Positions 45,711-54,952 of a DNA stretch of 64,000 nt are shown in pieces (the stretch's first letter is position 1; each line of letters begins with the position of its first letter). Source of the DNA: JAXMHB01 sp046346965 (lineage in GTDB: Bacteria; Pseudomonadota; Gammaproteobacteria; Xanthomonadales; SZUA-5); contig JAXMHB010000006.1 of assembly GCA_046346965.1 (NCBI GenBank), forward strand, positions 124,001-188,000. The letters are read 5' to 3'. The notes under the pieces were generated by a model. That model made no database searches and had not been told where the DNA came from. It saw nothing but the letters and a program-made list of their open reading frames with translations. The position numbers were made by a program, and so were the translations under genes.

Positions 45711-47633
45711 TCAGCGACAGGCGATCGGCGCCGGCTCGGCCGTGCTGCTCAGCCCCGGCACCAGCGCGGACAAGCGCGTCGGCGAGCCATCCATGCGCCA
45801 GTCGTAGAGCACGGCAAAAGCGAGCACGCGGGCGATGTACTCGCGCGTCTCTTTGTACGGCACGGTTTCCACCCACAGATCCCAGGGCGGCAAAGGCCCC
45901 TCGATCCAGCGCTTCACCGCGCCGACGCCGGCGTTGTAGGCGCCGGTGGCGAGCACCGGATTGCCATCGAGTTCGGCCAGCCGACGGCTCAGGTAGGTGG
46001 TACCGAGGCGGATGTTGTGTGCCGGATCAGTCAGCGGCTCGGCGCGCGTGCCCAAGGACTTGGCCACGGCCGCGGCGGTCGCCGGCATCAGCTGCATCAA
46101 CCCGCGTGCGCCGACCGGCGATCGCGCGTACGGATTCCAGGCGCTTTCGGCGCGGATCAGGCCCAGCACCCAGTGCTCGGGCAAGCCGGTGCGCGTGGCC
46201 TCGGCCGCCACCGTCTTGGTGTGCAGCAAGGGGAAGCGCGCCTCGTACTGCTTCAGCAGCGGCTCGGTGTTGAGCGTGAAGATCGCCCACTCGTGCATGC
46301 CCTCGCGACTCATGATCAGGCCGGCCTCGCGGCGCAGGTCCGGGCTCAGCTGCGGCAGCTGCCAGAACCACTCGGAGCGGGCGCGATCGATCTCGCCGAG
46401 CGCCTGCCACTCGAGCGCGCGCCGCACGCCGCCGAGATCAAGTACCGCCAGCGTGCGCTCGGTATCGAGCAAGCCATCCGCCGGGCAGATCGCATAGGGC
46501 GCCTGGATGCGGTCGGCAGCGAGAAAGCCGTGAAAGCTGGCCTCGCCGGCGGCAGCCGCAAAGGCCGCGCGCGCATCCTGCGGGCGATCGAGCAGTTCCA
46601 GCACGCGCCCGCGCGTGTAGCGCCAGCGCGCTTGCGCCGCCTGCGCGGGCTGCATGCCGTCGAGCGCCGCCAGCGCCGCCGGGTACTCCAGCCGACGCAG
46701 GTGGTAGCGCACCTGCCACTCGCGCAGGTTGTCGTCAAACGCCGCCTGCGGCACGCGCTCGAACCAGGCGCCTGCTTGCGGCAAGCGCTCGACCGCGCCA
46801 TAGCGGGCGATCTCGCGCTCGATTCCCTGGCGATCCGCCTCGCTGAAGGGCAAGTGGCCCCGCAGCGCCTGATAGCGCATCTCGGCGGTCGCCGCGCTCT
46901 TGCGTGCCGCGCCCTGCAGCGCCACGCCGGCCGCCTGCGCACTGGCCGCCGTCGCCGGCCATTTGCCGGCCTGGTTCAAGGCCAAGGTGGCGTCGGCGCG
47001 TGCCAGGATGGCGCGGCTGACGGCGGCGCGCTCGGCCTTGGGCAGCTCGTTCATCAACACCTGCGCCAGACCGGTCTGGCCGGCGCGCAATGCCTCCTCG
47101 ATGCGGGCATGCACGCGCGCCGCCGTCAGCCAGCCCTGCGCACGCAGCCAGCCCAACACCGGGCGACAATCGGCACGATCCTTGTCCAGCGCCTGCCACA
47201 ACGCCGTGGCCTCGGCGAGATCGTCGCCGGCGATCTTCTGCGCGCGGCGCGCGCTGAAGGCGTGGCAGCGCAGATCCACACTGGCTTGCGCCGGCTCGTA
47301 CAGCTTCAGGAACTCGGCATGGCGCCCGCTGCGGCCGTAGCGCTCCAGCACCAGCGCCCGCAGTTTGTGGCCCGGCAAGGTGTCGCCGTAGTCCTGCAGA
47401 AAGGCGGCGACCGCCTTGAACGGCGCCTTGTCGGGCATCCGCCGCAGGCGCTCGTACGGCAACCAGGGATAGAGCGGGTAGTCTTCCAGCCCGGCGCTGA
47501 TCGTGCTGGTATCGGCACCGGTCTGCGCCACGCGCCAGACTGATTGGAAGCGCGTGCGCTGCTGGCTCAGATCGGCGGCCACGGCGAGCGCGGGACTGAG
47601 CAGCAGGCACAGACACAAAAAGCGGATCAGCAT
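45711..47633 (-). CDS. slt: Soluble lytic murein transglycosylase
   Basis: A 640-residue protein. Signal peptide MLIRFLCLCLLLSPALAVAA, then a long helical superhelix (residues ~30-450). The SLT domain has GLIRAESAWNPYARSPVGAR with the catalytic Glu, GLMQLMPATAAAVAK, NIRLGTTYLSRRL and LATGAYNAGVGAVKRWI. It cleaves peptidoglycan to 1,6-anhydromuropeptides in the periplasm. Size and domain order match Slt70. Its start faces the TauE/SafE gene across a 100-bp divergent region. Confidence 0.94.
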   Translation of the reverse strand: MLIRFLCLCLLLSPALAVAADLSQQRTRFQSVWRVAQTGADTSTISAGLEDYPLYPWLPYERLRRMPDKAPFKAVAAFLQDYGDTLPGHKLRALVLERYGRSGRHAEFLKLYEPAQASVDLRCHAFSARRAQKIAGDDLAEATALWQALDKDRADCRPVLGWLRAQGWLTAARVHARIEEALRAGQTGLAQVLMNELPKAERAAVSRAILARADATLALNQAGKWPATAASAQAAGVALQGAARKSAATAEMRYQALRGHLPFSEADRQGIEREIARYGAVERLPQAGAWFERVPQAAFDDNLREWQVRYHLRRLEYPAALAALDGMQPAQAAQARWRYTRGRVLELLDRPQDARAAFAAAAGEASFHGFLAADRIQAPYAICPADGLLDTERTLAVLDLGGVRRALEWQALGEIDRARSEWFWQLPQLSPDLRREAGLIMSREGMHEWAIFTLNTEPLLKQYEARFPLLHTKTVAAEATRTGLPEHWVLGLIRAESAWNPYARSPVGARGLMQLMPATAAAVAKSLGTRAEPLTDPAHNIRLGTTYLSRRLAELDGNPVLATGAYNAGVGAVKRWIEGPLPPWDLWVETVPYKETREYIARVLAFAVLYDWRMDGSPTRLSALVPGLSSTAEPAPIACR

Positions 47634-47733
47634 GGACGTAGGACAAAGGATTCAGGCGCGGAATCGCTTGAGTCTACAAGCCTTTGCCGGCGCTTCCTGA
47701 GAACTTGGCTGAACAACGGAGCACGATGAGCCC

Positions 47734-48528
47734 ATGCTGGAAACGCTGACCCTGATGCTGATCGGTGCGCTGACCGGAATCATGGCCGGTCTGTTCGGCA
47801 TCGGCGGCGGGCTGATCGTGGTGCCGGCGCTGGCCTTCTGGCTGCCGCTCAAGGGCATCGCCCCGGAGCAGGCGCTGCACGTCGCCATCGCCACCTCGCT
47901 GGCCAGCATCACCGTCACCGCCAGCGCCAGCGCCTGGGCGCATTTCCGGCGCGGCGCGGTGGATGTGCGCGCGCTCGGCTGGCTGGTGCCGGGGCTCTTG
48001 CTCGGCTCCGGTGGCGGCGCGCTGATCGTGGCGCTGGTGCCGCGCACGCCGCTGACGGTGTTCGTCGCGGCCTTCTGCTGGTTCGCCGCCTGGCAGATCT
48101 GGCGACCGCGCCGCGCCGAGGCCGAGGGCCAGGGTCAGGCCAGCCCGCTGACGCTGGTGCCAGCTGGGCTTGGCATCGGCCTGCTGTCGGCCGGCGTCGG
48201 CATCGGCGGCGGCTCGCTGACGGTACCGCTGCTGTATCGCCTCGGCAGCGGCATGCGCCAGGCTATCGCCACCTCCGCCGCCGCGGGGCTGCCAATCGCG
48301 CTCGCCGGCACCCTGAGCTATATGCGCGCCGAGACGCCGCCGGCGCTGTCGACCTGGGCAGTCGGTCTGGTCGATTTCAAACTGGCGCTGGCGATCGGCT
48401 CACTCAGCGTACTCACCGCGCCGATCGGCGCCGCGCTGGCGCACCGCTGGCCGGTGCAACGCCTGAAGCGCGGCTTCGCCGGCTGGCTGGTGCTGGTATC
48501 GATGCTGCTGGTGGCCAAGCTCTGGTAG
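47734..48528 (+). CDS. TauE/SafE family sulfite-exporter-like permease
   Basis: A 264-residue membrane protein with ~8 helices. The repeated family signature is seen twice: ALTGIMAGLFGIGGGLIVVP near the N-terminus and GIGLLSAGVGIGGGSLTVPL in the middle, with LHVAIATSLASI and RQAIATSAAAGLPIAL. The family exports sulfite, sulfoacetate or other anions; the substrate here is unknown. It is a single gene, convergent with the feo operon (31-bp gap). Confidence 0.9.
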   Translation: MLETLTLMLIGALTGIMAGLFGIGGGLIVVPALAFWLPLKGIAPEQALHVAIATSLASITVTASASAWAHFRRGAVDVRALGWLVPGLLLGSGGGALIVALVPRTPLTVFVAAFCWFAAWQIWRPRRAEAEGQGQASPLTLVPAGLGIGLLSAGVGIGGGSLTVPLLYRLGSGMRQAIATSAAAGLPIALAGTLSYMRAETPPALSTWAVGLVDFKLALAIGSLSVLTAPIGAALAHRWPVQRLKRGFAGWLVLVSMLLVAKLW

Positions 48529-48559
48529 GCACGCCGCCTGGCGCGAACGCGCGGCCCGC

Positions 48560-48802
48560 TCAGCAACCGGCATTTCGTCGCTGTGCGGGGCACTGCGCGC
48601 GCGCGCCGCAGCCGGCGCAGCTGCTGGTGGGCGCCGCGGCGATGCGCGCGGCCAGCGGCAGCAAGGTCGAATGCGGCTGCTGCGCGCTGCGTCGGCGCAG
48701 GCGCTCGGCGACGGTCTGTCGCAGCGGCAACGGCAGCAGTTGCCACAGCGCATAGACGGCGGCGAGCGCGACGATCAGGACGGTCAGCAGCGATTGCGTC
48801 AT
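48560..48802 (-). CDS. Small protein of the feo operon
   Basis: An 80-residue protein: one N-terminal transmembrane helix (LLTVLIVALAAVYALWQLLP), basic middle, and a Cys-rich end (SCAGCGARAQC...NAGC). The ATG overlaps the feoB stop (ATGA). It occupies the place of FeoC but is not a FeoC winged helix. Membrane-anchored Cys-rich proteins of this kind follow feoB in related bacteria. A role in iron handling is inferred. Confidence 0.75.
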   Translation of the reverse strand: MTQSLLTVLIVALAAVYALWQLLPLPLRQTVAERLRRRSAQQPHSTLLPLAARIAAAPTSSCAGCGARAQCPAQRRNAGC

Positions 48803-50682
48803 GGCGGCCCGGCGCCGAGGGCCACGGCGATCTGGTAGGTCAGGAACGACGCCAGATAGGCCAGCGCGAACAAATAGGCGGCCATCAGCAGCGGATAGCG
48901 CCAGGACTGGGTTTCGCGCTTGACCACCGCCAGCGTCGACAGACACTGCGGCGCAAACACGAACCAGGCCAGCAGCGACAGCGCGGTCGCCAGCGACCAC
49001 TGCGCGGCGATCAGCGGTGCCAGCTGGGTGGCGACCTCCTCGCCATTGCCGAGCGCGTAAACGGTGCCGAGCGCGCCCACCGCGACCTCGCGCGCCGCCA
49101 TGCCCGGGATCAGCGCGATGCAGATCTCCCAGTTGAAGCCGATCGGCGCGAACAAGGGCTGGATGGCGTGGCCGAGCATGCCGGCAAAGCTGTAGTCGAT
49201 CGCCGGCCCGGTGGCGCCGGCCGGCGGCGCCGGGTAGGTGGACAGCGCCCACACGATGATCATCAAGGCCAGGATGATGCCGCCGACGCGACGCAGGAAG
49301 ATGCGCACGCGCTCCAGCAGGCCGAGCAGCAGATTGCGCAGATTGGGCCAGCGCCAGGTCGGCAGTTCCATCATCAGCGGATGGTGCAGACCGCGGCCGA
49401 CGGTGCGCTTGAGCACCAGTGCAACCAGCACGGCACCGACGATGCCGGCCAGATACAAGGCAAACAACACGATGCCTTGCAGATTGAAGATGCCGCCGAC
49501 CGTACGATCCGGGACGAAGGCGGCGATCAGCAGCGCGTACACCGGCAAGCGCGCTGAGCAGGTCATCAGCGGGGCGATCAGGATGGTGGACACGCGGTCG
49601 CGCCAGTTGCTGATGACGCGCGTCGCCATGATCCCGGGGATGGCGCAGGCGAAGCTCGACAGCAGCGGAATGAAAGAGCGCCCGGACAGCCCGACCTTGC
49701 CCATCGCACGGTCGAGCAGGAAGGCGGCGCGCGGCAAGTAGCCGGAATCTTCCAACGCCAGAATGAAGGCAAACAGGATCACGATCTGCGGCAGGAACAC
49801 CAGCACGCCGCCGACGCCGGCAATCACGCCATCCACCAGCAGGCTGCGCAGCGGCCCCTCGCTCATCCACGCGCTGAGGCGCTCGCCGCACCAGGCGGTG
49901 GCCGCCTCGATCGCCGCCATCGGCGCCTCGGCCCAGCTGAACACCGCCTGGAACATCAGGAACAGCACCGCGGCGAGCAGCCCGTAACCGAGCACCGGAT
50001 GCATCACGATGCGGTCGATGCGCTCGTCGAAGCGGGAATCGACGCTGGGCTCGCGCACCGCCTGCGCCAGGATCGCGCGCACCTGTCGATGGGTCTCGGT
50101 GATCTCTTCCAGCGTCGGCGTCTGCCACGGCCGCGCCGGCAGCGCGATCGGCGGCAAACCCACGTCGTCCAGCGCTGCCAGCAGTGCATCGGCGCCACCG
50201 CGGTGCACACCGACGGTCGGCACCACCGGCACGCCGAGCGCGCGCGACAACGCCGGCAGATCGATCTCGATGCCGCGCCTCTGCGCCAGATCGCTCATGT
50301 TCAGCGCCAGCAGCATCGGAATGCCGAGGCGCTTGACCTCCAGCACCAGCCGCAGATTCAGCCGCAGATTGGTGGCGTCAGTGACGCAGACCAGCAGCTC
50401 CGGACGCGCCTCGCCCTGCAGCTGGCCAAGCACCACATCGCGCGTCACCGCCTCGTCGGCGCTGTCGGCATTCAGGCTGTAGGCGCCGGGCAGGTCGAGC
50501 ACGCGGTAAGTCTGGCCAGCCGGCGAGCGCGCCAGTCCCTCCTTGCGCTCCACCGTCACGCCGGCGTAGTTCGCCACCTTCTGGCGGCTGCCGGTCAGCA
50601 GATTGAACAGCGCCGTCTTGCCGCAGTTGGGATTGCCGAGCAGCGCAATGCGACGGAACTCGCCCTCCGCCACTGCACTCAC
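48799..50682 (-). CDS. feoB: Ferrous iron transporter B
   Basis: A 627-residue protein from a GTG start overlapping the feoA stop (GTGA). The G domain has GNPNCGKTALFNLLTG (G1), VTVERKEG (G2), DLPGAYSL (G3) and ALNMSDLA (G4). Gate regions (FIPLLSSFACAIPGIMATR, TCSARLPVYALLIAAFVP) have the conserved Cys of FeoB, followed by about eight helices. Slightly short for the family (usually 610-780 residues). It imports Fe2+ under low oxygen. Confidence 0.95.
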   Translation of the reverse strand: MSAVAEGEFRRIALLGNPNCGKTALFNLLTGSRQKVANYAGVTVERKEGLARSPAGQTYRVLDLPGAYSLNADSADEAVTRDVVLGQLQGEARPELLVCVTDATNLRLNLRLVLEVKRLGIPMLLALNMSDLAQRRGIEIDLPALSRALGVPVVPTVGVHRGGADALLAALDDVGLPPIALPARPWQTPTLEEITETHRQVRAILAQAVREPSVDSRFDERIDRIVMHPVLGYGLLAAVLFLMFQAVFSWAEAPMAAIEAATAWCGERLSAWMSEGPLRSLLVDGVIAGVGGVLVFLPQIVILFAFILALEDSGYLPRAAFLLDRAMGKVGLSGRSFIPLLSSFACAIPGIMATRVISNWRDRVSTILIAPLMTCSARLPVYALLIAAFVPDRTVGGIFNLQGIVLFALYLAGIVGAVLVALVLKRTVGRGLHHPLMMELPTWRWPNLRNLLLGLLERVRIFLRRVGGIILALMIIVWALSTYPAPPAGATGPAIDYSFAGMLGHAIQPLFAPIGFNWEICIALIPGMAAREVAVGALGTVYALGNGEEVATQLAPLIAAQWSLATALSLLAWFVFAPQCLSTLAVVKRETQSWRYPLLMAAYLFALAYLASFLTYQIAVALGAGPP

Positions 50683-51002
50683 GATGCGCTGCCCGCAGCG
50701 GTGATGTAGACGTGCTCGGCCTCGTGCCGGCGCAGCGCAAACAAGGTGTTGCCCACGCGCACGGCGATCGGCTCGCGCCCGCCCGGCCCGGTGGCGACCA
50801 CGCGCACGGTTTCATCCGGCACGAAACCGATCTCCAGCAGACGCAGCACCAGATTCCGATCGTGCCCATGCCCCTGACGCGGCAACGCCACGCGCAACAC
50901 GCGCGCCGACTGCCCCGGCCGCAGGCTGGCCAGCGTCAACGGCTCGGCCACGGGTGGCGCGACTTCGGCTACGGACACGGCATTGATCTCGGCTGACCAC
51001 AT
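50679..51002 (-). CDS. feoA: Ferrous iron transport protein A
   Basis: A 107-residue protein with the SH3-like FeoA fold: LTLASLRPGQSARVLRVALP, LVLRLLEIGFVPDETVRVVA and PIAVRVGNTLFALRRHEAEH. A ~20-residue N-terminal extension is present from the ATG at 51002. It is coupled to feoB. A Fur-box-like site lies ~60 bp upstream. Confidence 0.92.
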   Translation of the reverse strand: MWSAEINAVSVAEVAPPVAEPLTLASLRPGQSARVLRVALPRQGHGHDRNLVLRLLEIGFVPDETVRVVATGPGGREPIAVRVGNTLFALRRHEAEHVYITAAGSAS

Positions 51003-51059
51003 GGACTTTGTGCACCCCGACCTGACGGCAGGATCTTAGGCCTTCCGGCCTCCGCCGTA

Positions 51060-51076
51060 AATGCGAATGACTATCA
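51060..51076 (-). promoter_or_regulatory. Putative Fur box of feoAB
   Basis: On the minus strand TGATAGTCATTCGCATT matches the common Fur-box form TGATAATCATTCTCATT at 15 of 17 positions, 58 bp before the feoA start. Iron repression is inferred. Confidence 0.6.
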
Positions 51077-51169
51077 AGCACCAATGAAAGACAGCTTGTA
51101 TTGACGGACGTCAAGACGGTGTAGCGGCAGAGCGTCGGGCTGCGCTGGGGCGAGGCGCCCAAACCCGCC

Positions 51170-52516
51170 CTACTTGCCGATGCAAAAGCTGCTGAAGATC
51201 GCGCCGAGCAACTGGTCGCTGTGGAAGCGACCGAGAATCTCGCCGAGGGCCTCGTGGGCGAGGCGCAGGTGTTCGGCGGCGAGCTCGCCCTGGGCGTGCG
51301 TGAGGGCCAGCGTACGCGCGGCGGCGAGTTCGTCCCGGGTGCGTTCGAGCGCGCTGACGTGGCGGGCACGCGCGCTGAAATCGCCCTCGCTGCCCTCGCC
51401 CAGTCCGGCCATCTGTAGCAGCGCCTGACGCAGCAGATCGAGGCCCGCGCCGCTGCGAGCGGACACCCGCACTTCGAGGCCGCCCTCGATGCGCCGCAGC
51501 GCGGGTTCGGCGGCAATCAGGTCGATCTTGTTGTAGACGATCAGCTGCGGCACCGAGCGCGGGATGCCCTGGCGCAGCGCATCGTCGTCGACGCTGGCGG
51601 CGCTGGCATCGCGCACCCACAGCAGCAGATCGGCCTGGCCGGCGGCACGCTCGGCGCGGGCGATGCCCTCGCGCTCCACCAGGTCGGTGGTGGCGCGCAG
51701 GCCGGCCGTGTCGATCAACGTGATCGGCAGGCCCTCGACCACCAGGTGCTCGCGCAGCAGATCGCGCGTGGTGCCGGCCACCGGCGTGACGATGGCGCGC
51801 TCCTCACCGGCGAGCGCGTTCAGCAGGCTCGACTTGCCGACATTGGGCGCGCCGACGATCACCACCTGCAGACCATCGCGCAGACGCTGGCCGCGGCGGG
51901 CGGCGGCCAGCAGTTCGTACAGCGTCAATTCGATCGCGGCAAAGCGCGCGCGCACCTCGTCGGTGCGCAGGAAGTCGATCTCTTCCTCAGGAAAGTCGAT
52001 GGCGGCTTCGACGTATACGCGCAACTCGATCAGCTGCTGCGACAGGCGCTGCACGCGCTGGCTGAACTCGCCGCTCAGCGTGCGCATCGCCGCGCGCGCG
52101 GCGCTCTCGGAACCAGCAGCGATCAGATCGGCGATCGCTTCGGCCTGCGCCAGATCGAGCTTGTCATTCAGATAGGCGCGCTCGCTGAACTCGCCCGGAC
52201 GTGCCAGCCGCGCACCCAATTCCAGCGTGCGCCGCAACAGGCGCTGCAGCGCCACCGGCGAGCCATGCGCCTGCAACTCGACCACGTCCTCGCCGGTGAA
52301 GGAGCGCGGCGCTGGGAAGTACAGCAGCAGTCCCTCGTCGATCAGCTCGCCGTGGCTGGTGCGGAAGCGGCAGTGATGCGCATGGCGCAGGCGTGGCGCC
52401 CGCCCCAACAGCGTCTGCGCGATGCCGGGCGCCAAGGCGCCCGACACCCGAATCACGCCGATGCCGCCGGGTCCGGCGGCGGTGGCGATGGCGGCAATGG
52501 TGTCGCTCACGGCCAT
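51170..52516 (-). CDS. mnmE: tRNA uridine-5-carboxymethylaminomethyl modification GTPase
   Basis: A 448-residue protein. The N-terminal folate-binding domain begins MAVSDTIAAIATAAGPGGIG. The G domain has GAPNVGKSSLLNALAG, VTPVAGTTRD and LIDTAGLR, and the protein ends CIGK, the conserved catalytic Cys tail. With MnmG it modifies U34 of certain tRNAs. The start at 52516 matches the family; the frame stays open upstream into the yidC region. It lies 17 bp after the yidC stop, the usual gene order. Confidence 0.96.
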   Translation of the reverse strand: MAVSDTIAAIATAAGPGGIGVIRVSGALAPGIAQTLLGRAPRLRHAHHCRFRTSHGELIDEGLLLYFPAPRSFTGEDVVELQAHGSPVALQRLLRRTLELGARLARPGEFSERAYLNDKLDLAQAEAIADLIAAGSESAARAAMRTLSGEFSQRVQRLSQQLIELRVYVEAAIDFPEEEIDFLRTDEVRARFAAIELTLYELLAAARRGQRLRDGLQVVIVGAPNVGKSSLLNALAGEERAIVTPVAGTTRDLLREHLVVEGLPITLIDTAGLRATTDLVEREGIARAERAAGQADLLLWVRDASAASVDDDALRQGIPRSVPQLIVYNKIDLIAAEPALRRIEGGLEVRVSARSGAGLDLLRQALLQMAGLGEGSEGDFSARARHVSALERTRDELAAARTLALTHAQGELAAEHLRLAHEALGEILGRFHSDQLLGAIFSSFCIGK

Positions 52517-52533
52517 GCGCCCGACGGTGACGC

Positions 52534-54249
52534 TTATTTGCTGGCTTCGATCCGCTTGGTGATCACTACCTGCTGGATCAAGCCCAGCAAGCCGTTCGAC
52601 AGCCAGTACAGCACCAGCCCGGCCGGGAAGAAGGCGAACATCACGCCGAACACCAGCGGCATGGTCTGCAGCACGCGCTTTTGCACCGGATCCATCCCGG
52701 GCGCCGGCGACAGCTTCTGCGTGTACCACATGACCGCCACATTCAGCACCGGCAGGATGAACATCGGATCCTTCAGCGAGAGATCGTGGATCCAGCCGAA
52801 GAACGGCGCCTGCCGCAATTCCACCGCCTCGAAGATCACCCAGTACAGCGCGAAGAACACCGGCAACTGCAGCAGCATCGGCAGACAGCCGCCCACCGGA
52901 TTGACCTTCTCCTGCTTGAACAGGTCCATCTGCGCCTGCGCCATCTTCTGGCGGTCGTCGCCGTAACGCTCCTTCAGCGCTTCCAGCCGCGGTGCCAGCT
53001 TGCGCATCTTGGCCATCGACCGGTACTGCGACTCGCTGAGCCGGTAGAAGGCCAGCTTCACCAGCAGGGTCAGGAAGATGATCGACAGACCCCAGTTACC
53101 GACCAGCTTGTGGATCTGACTCATGATCCAGAACAGCGGCTGGGCGATGAAGCTGACCATGCCGTAGTCCACCGTGTACTGCAGGCCGGGCGCGACCTTG
53201 GGCAGCTCGTTCTGCAGCTTGGGGCCGAGATACAGCTGCGCGCCCAGGCTCTGCTGCTGCCCCGGCGCCACTTCGATCACCGGGCTCAGCTGGCGGATCA
53301 GGTAGCGGGTCGGCAGGCTGCCGGCCGCCGGCAGGATGGCGGTCTCGTAGGTCGTGGTCTCGCTCGGGTTCGGCACCCAGGCGCCAACGAAATAGTGCTG
53401 CATCATGGCCGACCAGCCACCGGCGTAGCTGGCTTTGTACGGCTCGTCCTGGAACTTCTCGAACTTCAGCTTCTTGAACTTGTCTTCCGGGTTGTACACC
53501 GCAGCGCCGACGAAGGCGTACAGCTCGGGATTGTTGAAGGCGAAGGAACTGGGCTTGGGCAGCGGCACGCGCAGCAACTGGCGGTACTGATTGCCCTTCC
53601 AGGCGAGATCGCTCTGGTTGTCGATTTCCTGGCGCATGCCGACGGAGAAGCTGCCGCGCTTCAAGGTGAACACCTTGCGCACGACCAATCCACCCGGATC
53701 ACGCCAGGTCAGCGGGACTTCCAGCATGTCCTGGCCGGCGGCGAGTTCGAAGCGATCACCGTCGGCGCTGTACTCGGAGGTGTGATTCGGCGCCGGCAGA
53801 TCCTTGGCGACGAGGCCCGATTGCACGGTGAAATAGCGCTGCAGATCCTCGCTCAGCAGTTTGACCGGCACATCCTTCTGCTCGAGGCTGACCGGGTACG
53901 TCAGCAGTTCGGCGATGCGGATTTCGCCGCCGCGCGTGGAGACCGTCAGCCGCAGCACGTCGCTGCTGATGACGATGTCGCGTCCGGTGCTGGCCACTGG
54001 CGCTTCCGCCGGCGCGGCAGCAGCGGCTGCCGGCACATCGCTGGCGGGCGGCACTTCGCCCGCCACCGGCACTTCGCCCGAAGCCGCCGGCGCGCCCGGT
54101 ACGTCCGCACCGGTGGCTGGGGCCGTGGCGCTATCGGTCACCGCAGCGGCGGGCTCGGGGCGCGGGCCGTAGTCGGTCTGCCAGGCCACCCAGAGCTGAG
54201 CACCGACCAGCAGCAGGCCGGCCAGCAGGAAGAAACGCAGATTGCTCAT
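52534..54249 (-). CDS. yidC: Membrane protein insertase YidC
   Basis: A 571-residue protein. N-terminal helix (FFLLAGLLLVGAQLWVAWQ), an Ala/Pro-rich linker, the large periplasmic P1 domain, then five helices including WGLSIIFLTLLVKLAFYRL, NPVGGCLPMLLQLPVFFALY and VMFAFFPAGLVLYWLSNGLL, with the conserved hydrophilic-groove Arg region. It inserts membrane proteins alone or with SecYEG. Its ATG overlaps the rnpA stop; the small yidD gene often found between them is absent. Confidence 0.96.
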   Translation of the reverse strand: MSNLRFFLLAGLLLVGAQLWVAWQTDYGPRPEPAAAVTDSATAPATGADVPGAPAASGEVPVAGEVPPASDVPAAAAAAPAEAPVASTGRDIVISSDVLRLTVSTRGGEIRIAELLTYPVSLEQKDVPVKLLSEDLQRYFTVQSGLVAKDLPAPNHTSEYSADGDRFELAAGQDMLEVPLTWRDPGGLVVRKVFTLKRGSFSVGMRQEIDNQSDLAWKGNQYRQLLRVPLPKPSSFAFNNPELYAFVGAAVYNPEDKFKKLKFEKFQDEPYKASYAGGWSAMMQHYFVGAWVPNPSETTTYETAILPAAGSLPTRYLIRQLSPVIEVAPGQQQSLGAQLYLGPKLQNELPKVAPGLQYTVDYGMVSFIAQPLFWIMSQIHKLVGNWGLSIIFLTLLVKLAFYRLSESQYRSMAKMRKLAPRLEALKERYGDDRQKMAQAQMDLFKQEKVNPVGGCLPMLLQLPVFFALYWVIFEAVELRQAPFFGWIHDLSLKDPMFILPVLNVAVMWYTQKLSPAPGMDPVQKRVLQTMPLVFGVMFAFFPAGLVLYWLSNGLLGLIQQVVITKRIEASK

Positions 54250-54650
54250 CGACTAATCTCCGTGCGCACGCCAGCCGGCGCTGCAGGGTCGGAAGGAGTG
54301 AGTGATATCGCCATGACGCGATCAAAGAGCGCGTCCAGGTCCTGCCGCAGCCGCAGGCGGTCTCCCCGCACGACCTCGCGCGTCGGCGACAGCACCAGAT
54401 CGACCAGCGGCATCCGGTCGCGACGCAGGCGGAAACTCTCGCGCGCCAGGCGCTTGACCAGATTGCGATCATGCGCGGCAGGCAGATGCTTCTTGCCCAC
54501 CGCGAAGCCCACGCGTGCCGTCGCGGCCGTCCCGGCGGCGATCACGCACACGAAAAAGCGGCCGCGCTCGCGCCGGCCGCTTTGGAACACCGCATCGAAT
54601 TCGCGCGGCAACAGCAGCCGGGCCTGACGCGGAAAGCGCGCTCCCGGCAT
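54246..54650 (-). CDS. rnpA: Ribonuclease P protein component
   Basis: A 134-residue protein: RQARLLLPREFDAVFQSGRR, RVGFAVGKKHLPAAHDRNLV and KRLARESFRLRRDRMPLVDL, containing the RNR-type motif of RnpA. It binds the catalytic RNA to mature tRNA 5' ends. It lies 9 bp after rpmH and overlaps yidC. Slightly long at the C-terminus. Confidence 0.95.
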   Translation of the reverse strand: MPGARFPRQARLLLPREFDAVFQSGRRERGRFFVCVIAAGTAATARVGFAVGKKHLPAAHDRNLVKRLARESFRLRRDRMPLVDLVLSPTREVVRGDRLRLRQDLDALFDRVMAISLTPSDPAAPAGVRTEISR

Positions 54651-54659
54651 TGCCTGCTC

Positions 54660-54794
54660 TTACGGAATCAGGTTCTTGCGACCCTTGGCGCGACGGCGAT
54701 TCAGCACGGCGCGACCATTCTTGGTGGCCATGCGGGCGCGGAAACCGTGGGTACGAGCGTGCTTGAGCTTGCTCGGCTGATAAGTGCGCTTCAT
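54660..54794 (-). CDS. rpmH: Ribosomal protein L34
   Basis: 44 residues, MKRTYQPSKLKHARTHGFRA...RRRAKGRKNLIP, complete L34. First gene of the rpmH-rnpA-yidC-mnmE run. In most gammaproteobacteria dnaA lies divergently next to it; here a DUF11 protein gene takes that place. Confidence 0.97.
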   Translation of the reverse strand: MKRTYQPSKLKHARTHGFRARMATKNGRAVLNRRRAKGRKNLIP

Positions 54795-54952
54795 TGCGAT
54801 ATCCAGGGATCGGGCGGAGAAAAGAGCGGCATGGTAGCCCGGATGCCGCGGAGCTGTCAAAGCACGCCGATCGGGACGGGTTTATGGGGTGGCTATGCTC
54901 TCGCCCGCGCCGCTATCCTCGGCGGTCCCGTGCTAAGCGATGTAAAACAACG

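Noticed and set aside
54795..54952. Chromosomal replication origin next to rpmH
   Set aside because: No DnaA boxes, no AT-rich unwinding stretch and no dnaA gene are visible.
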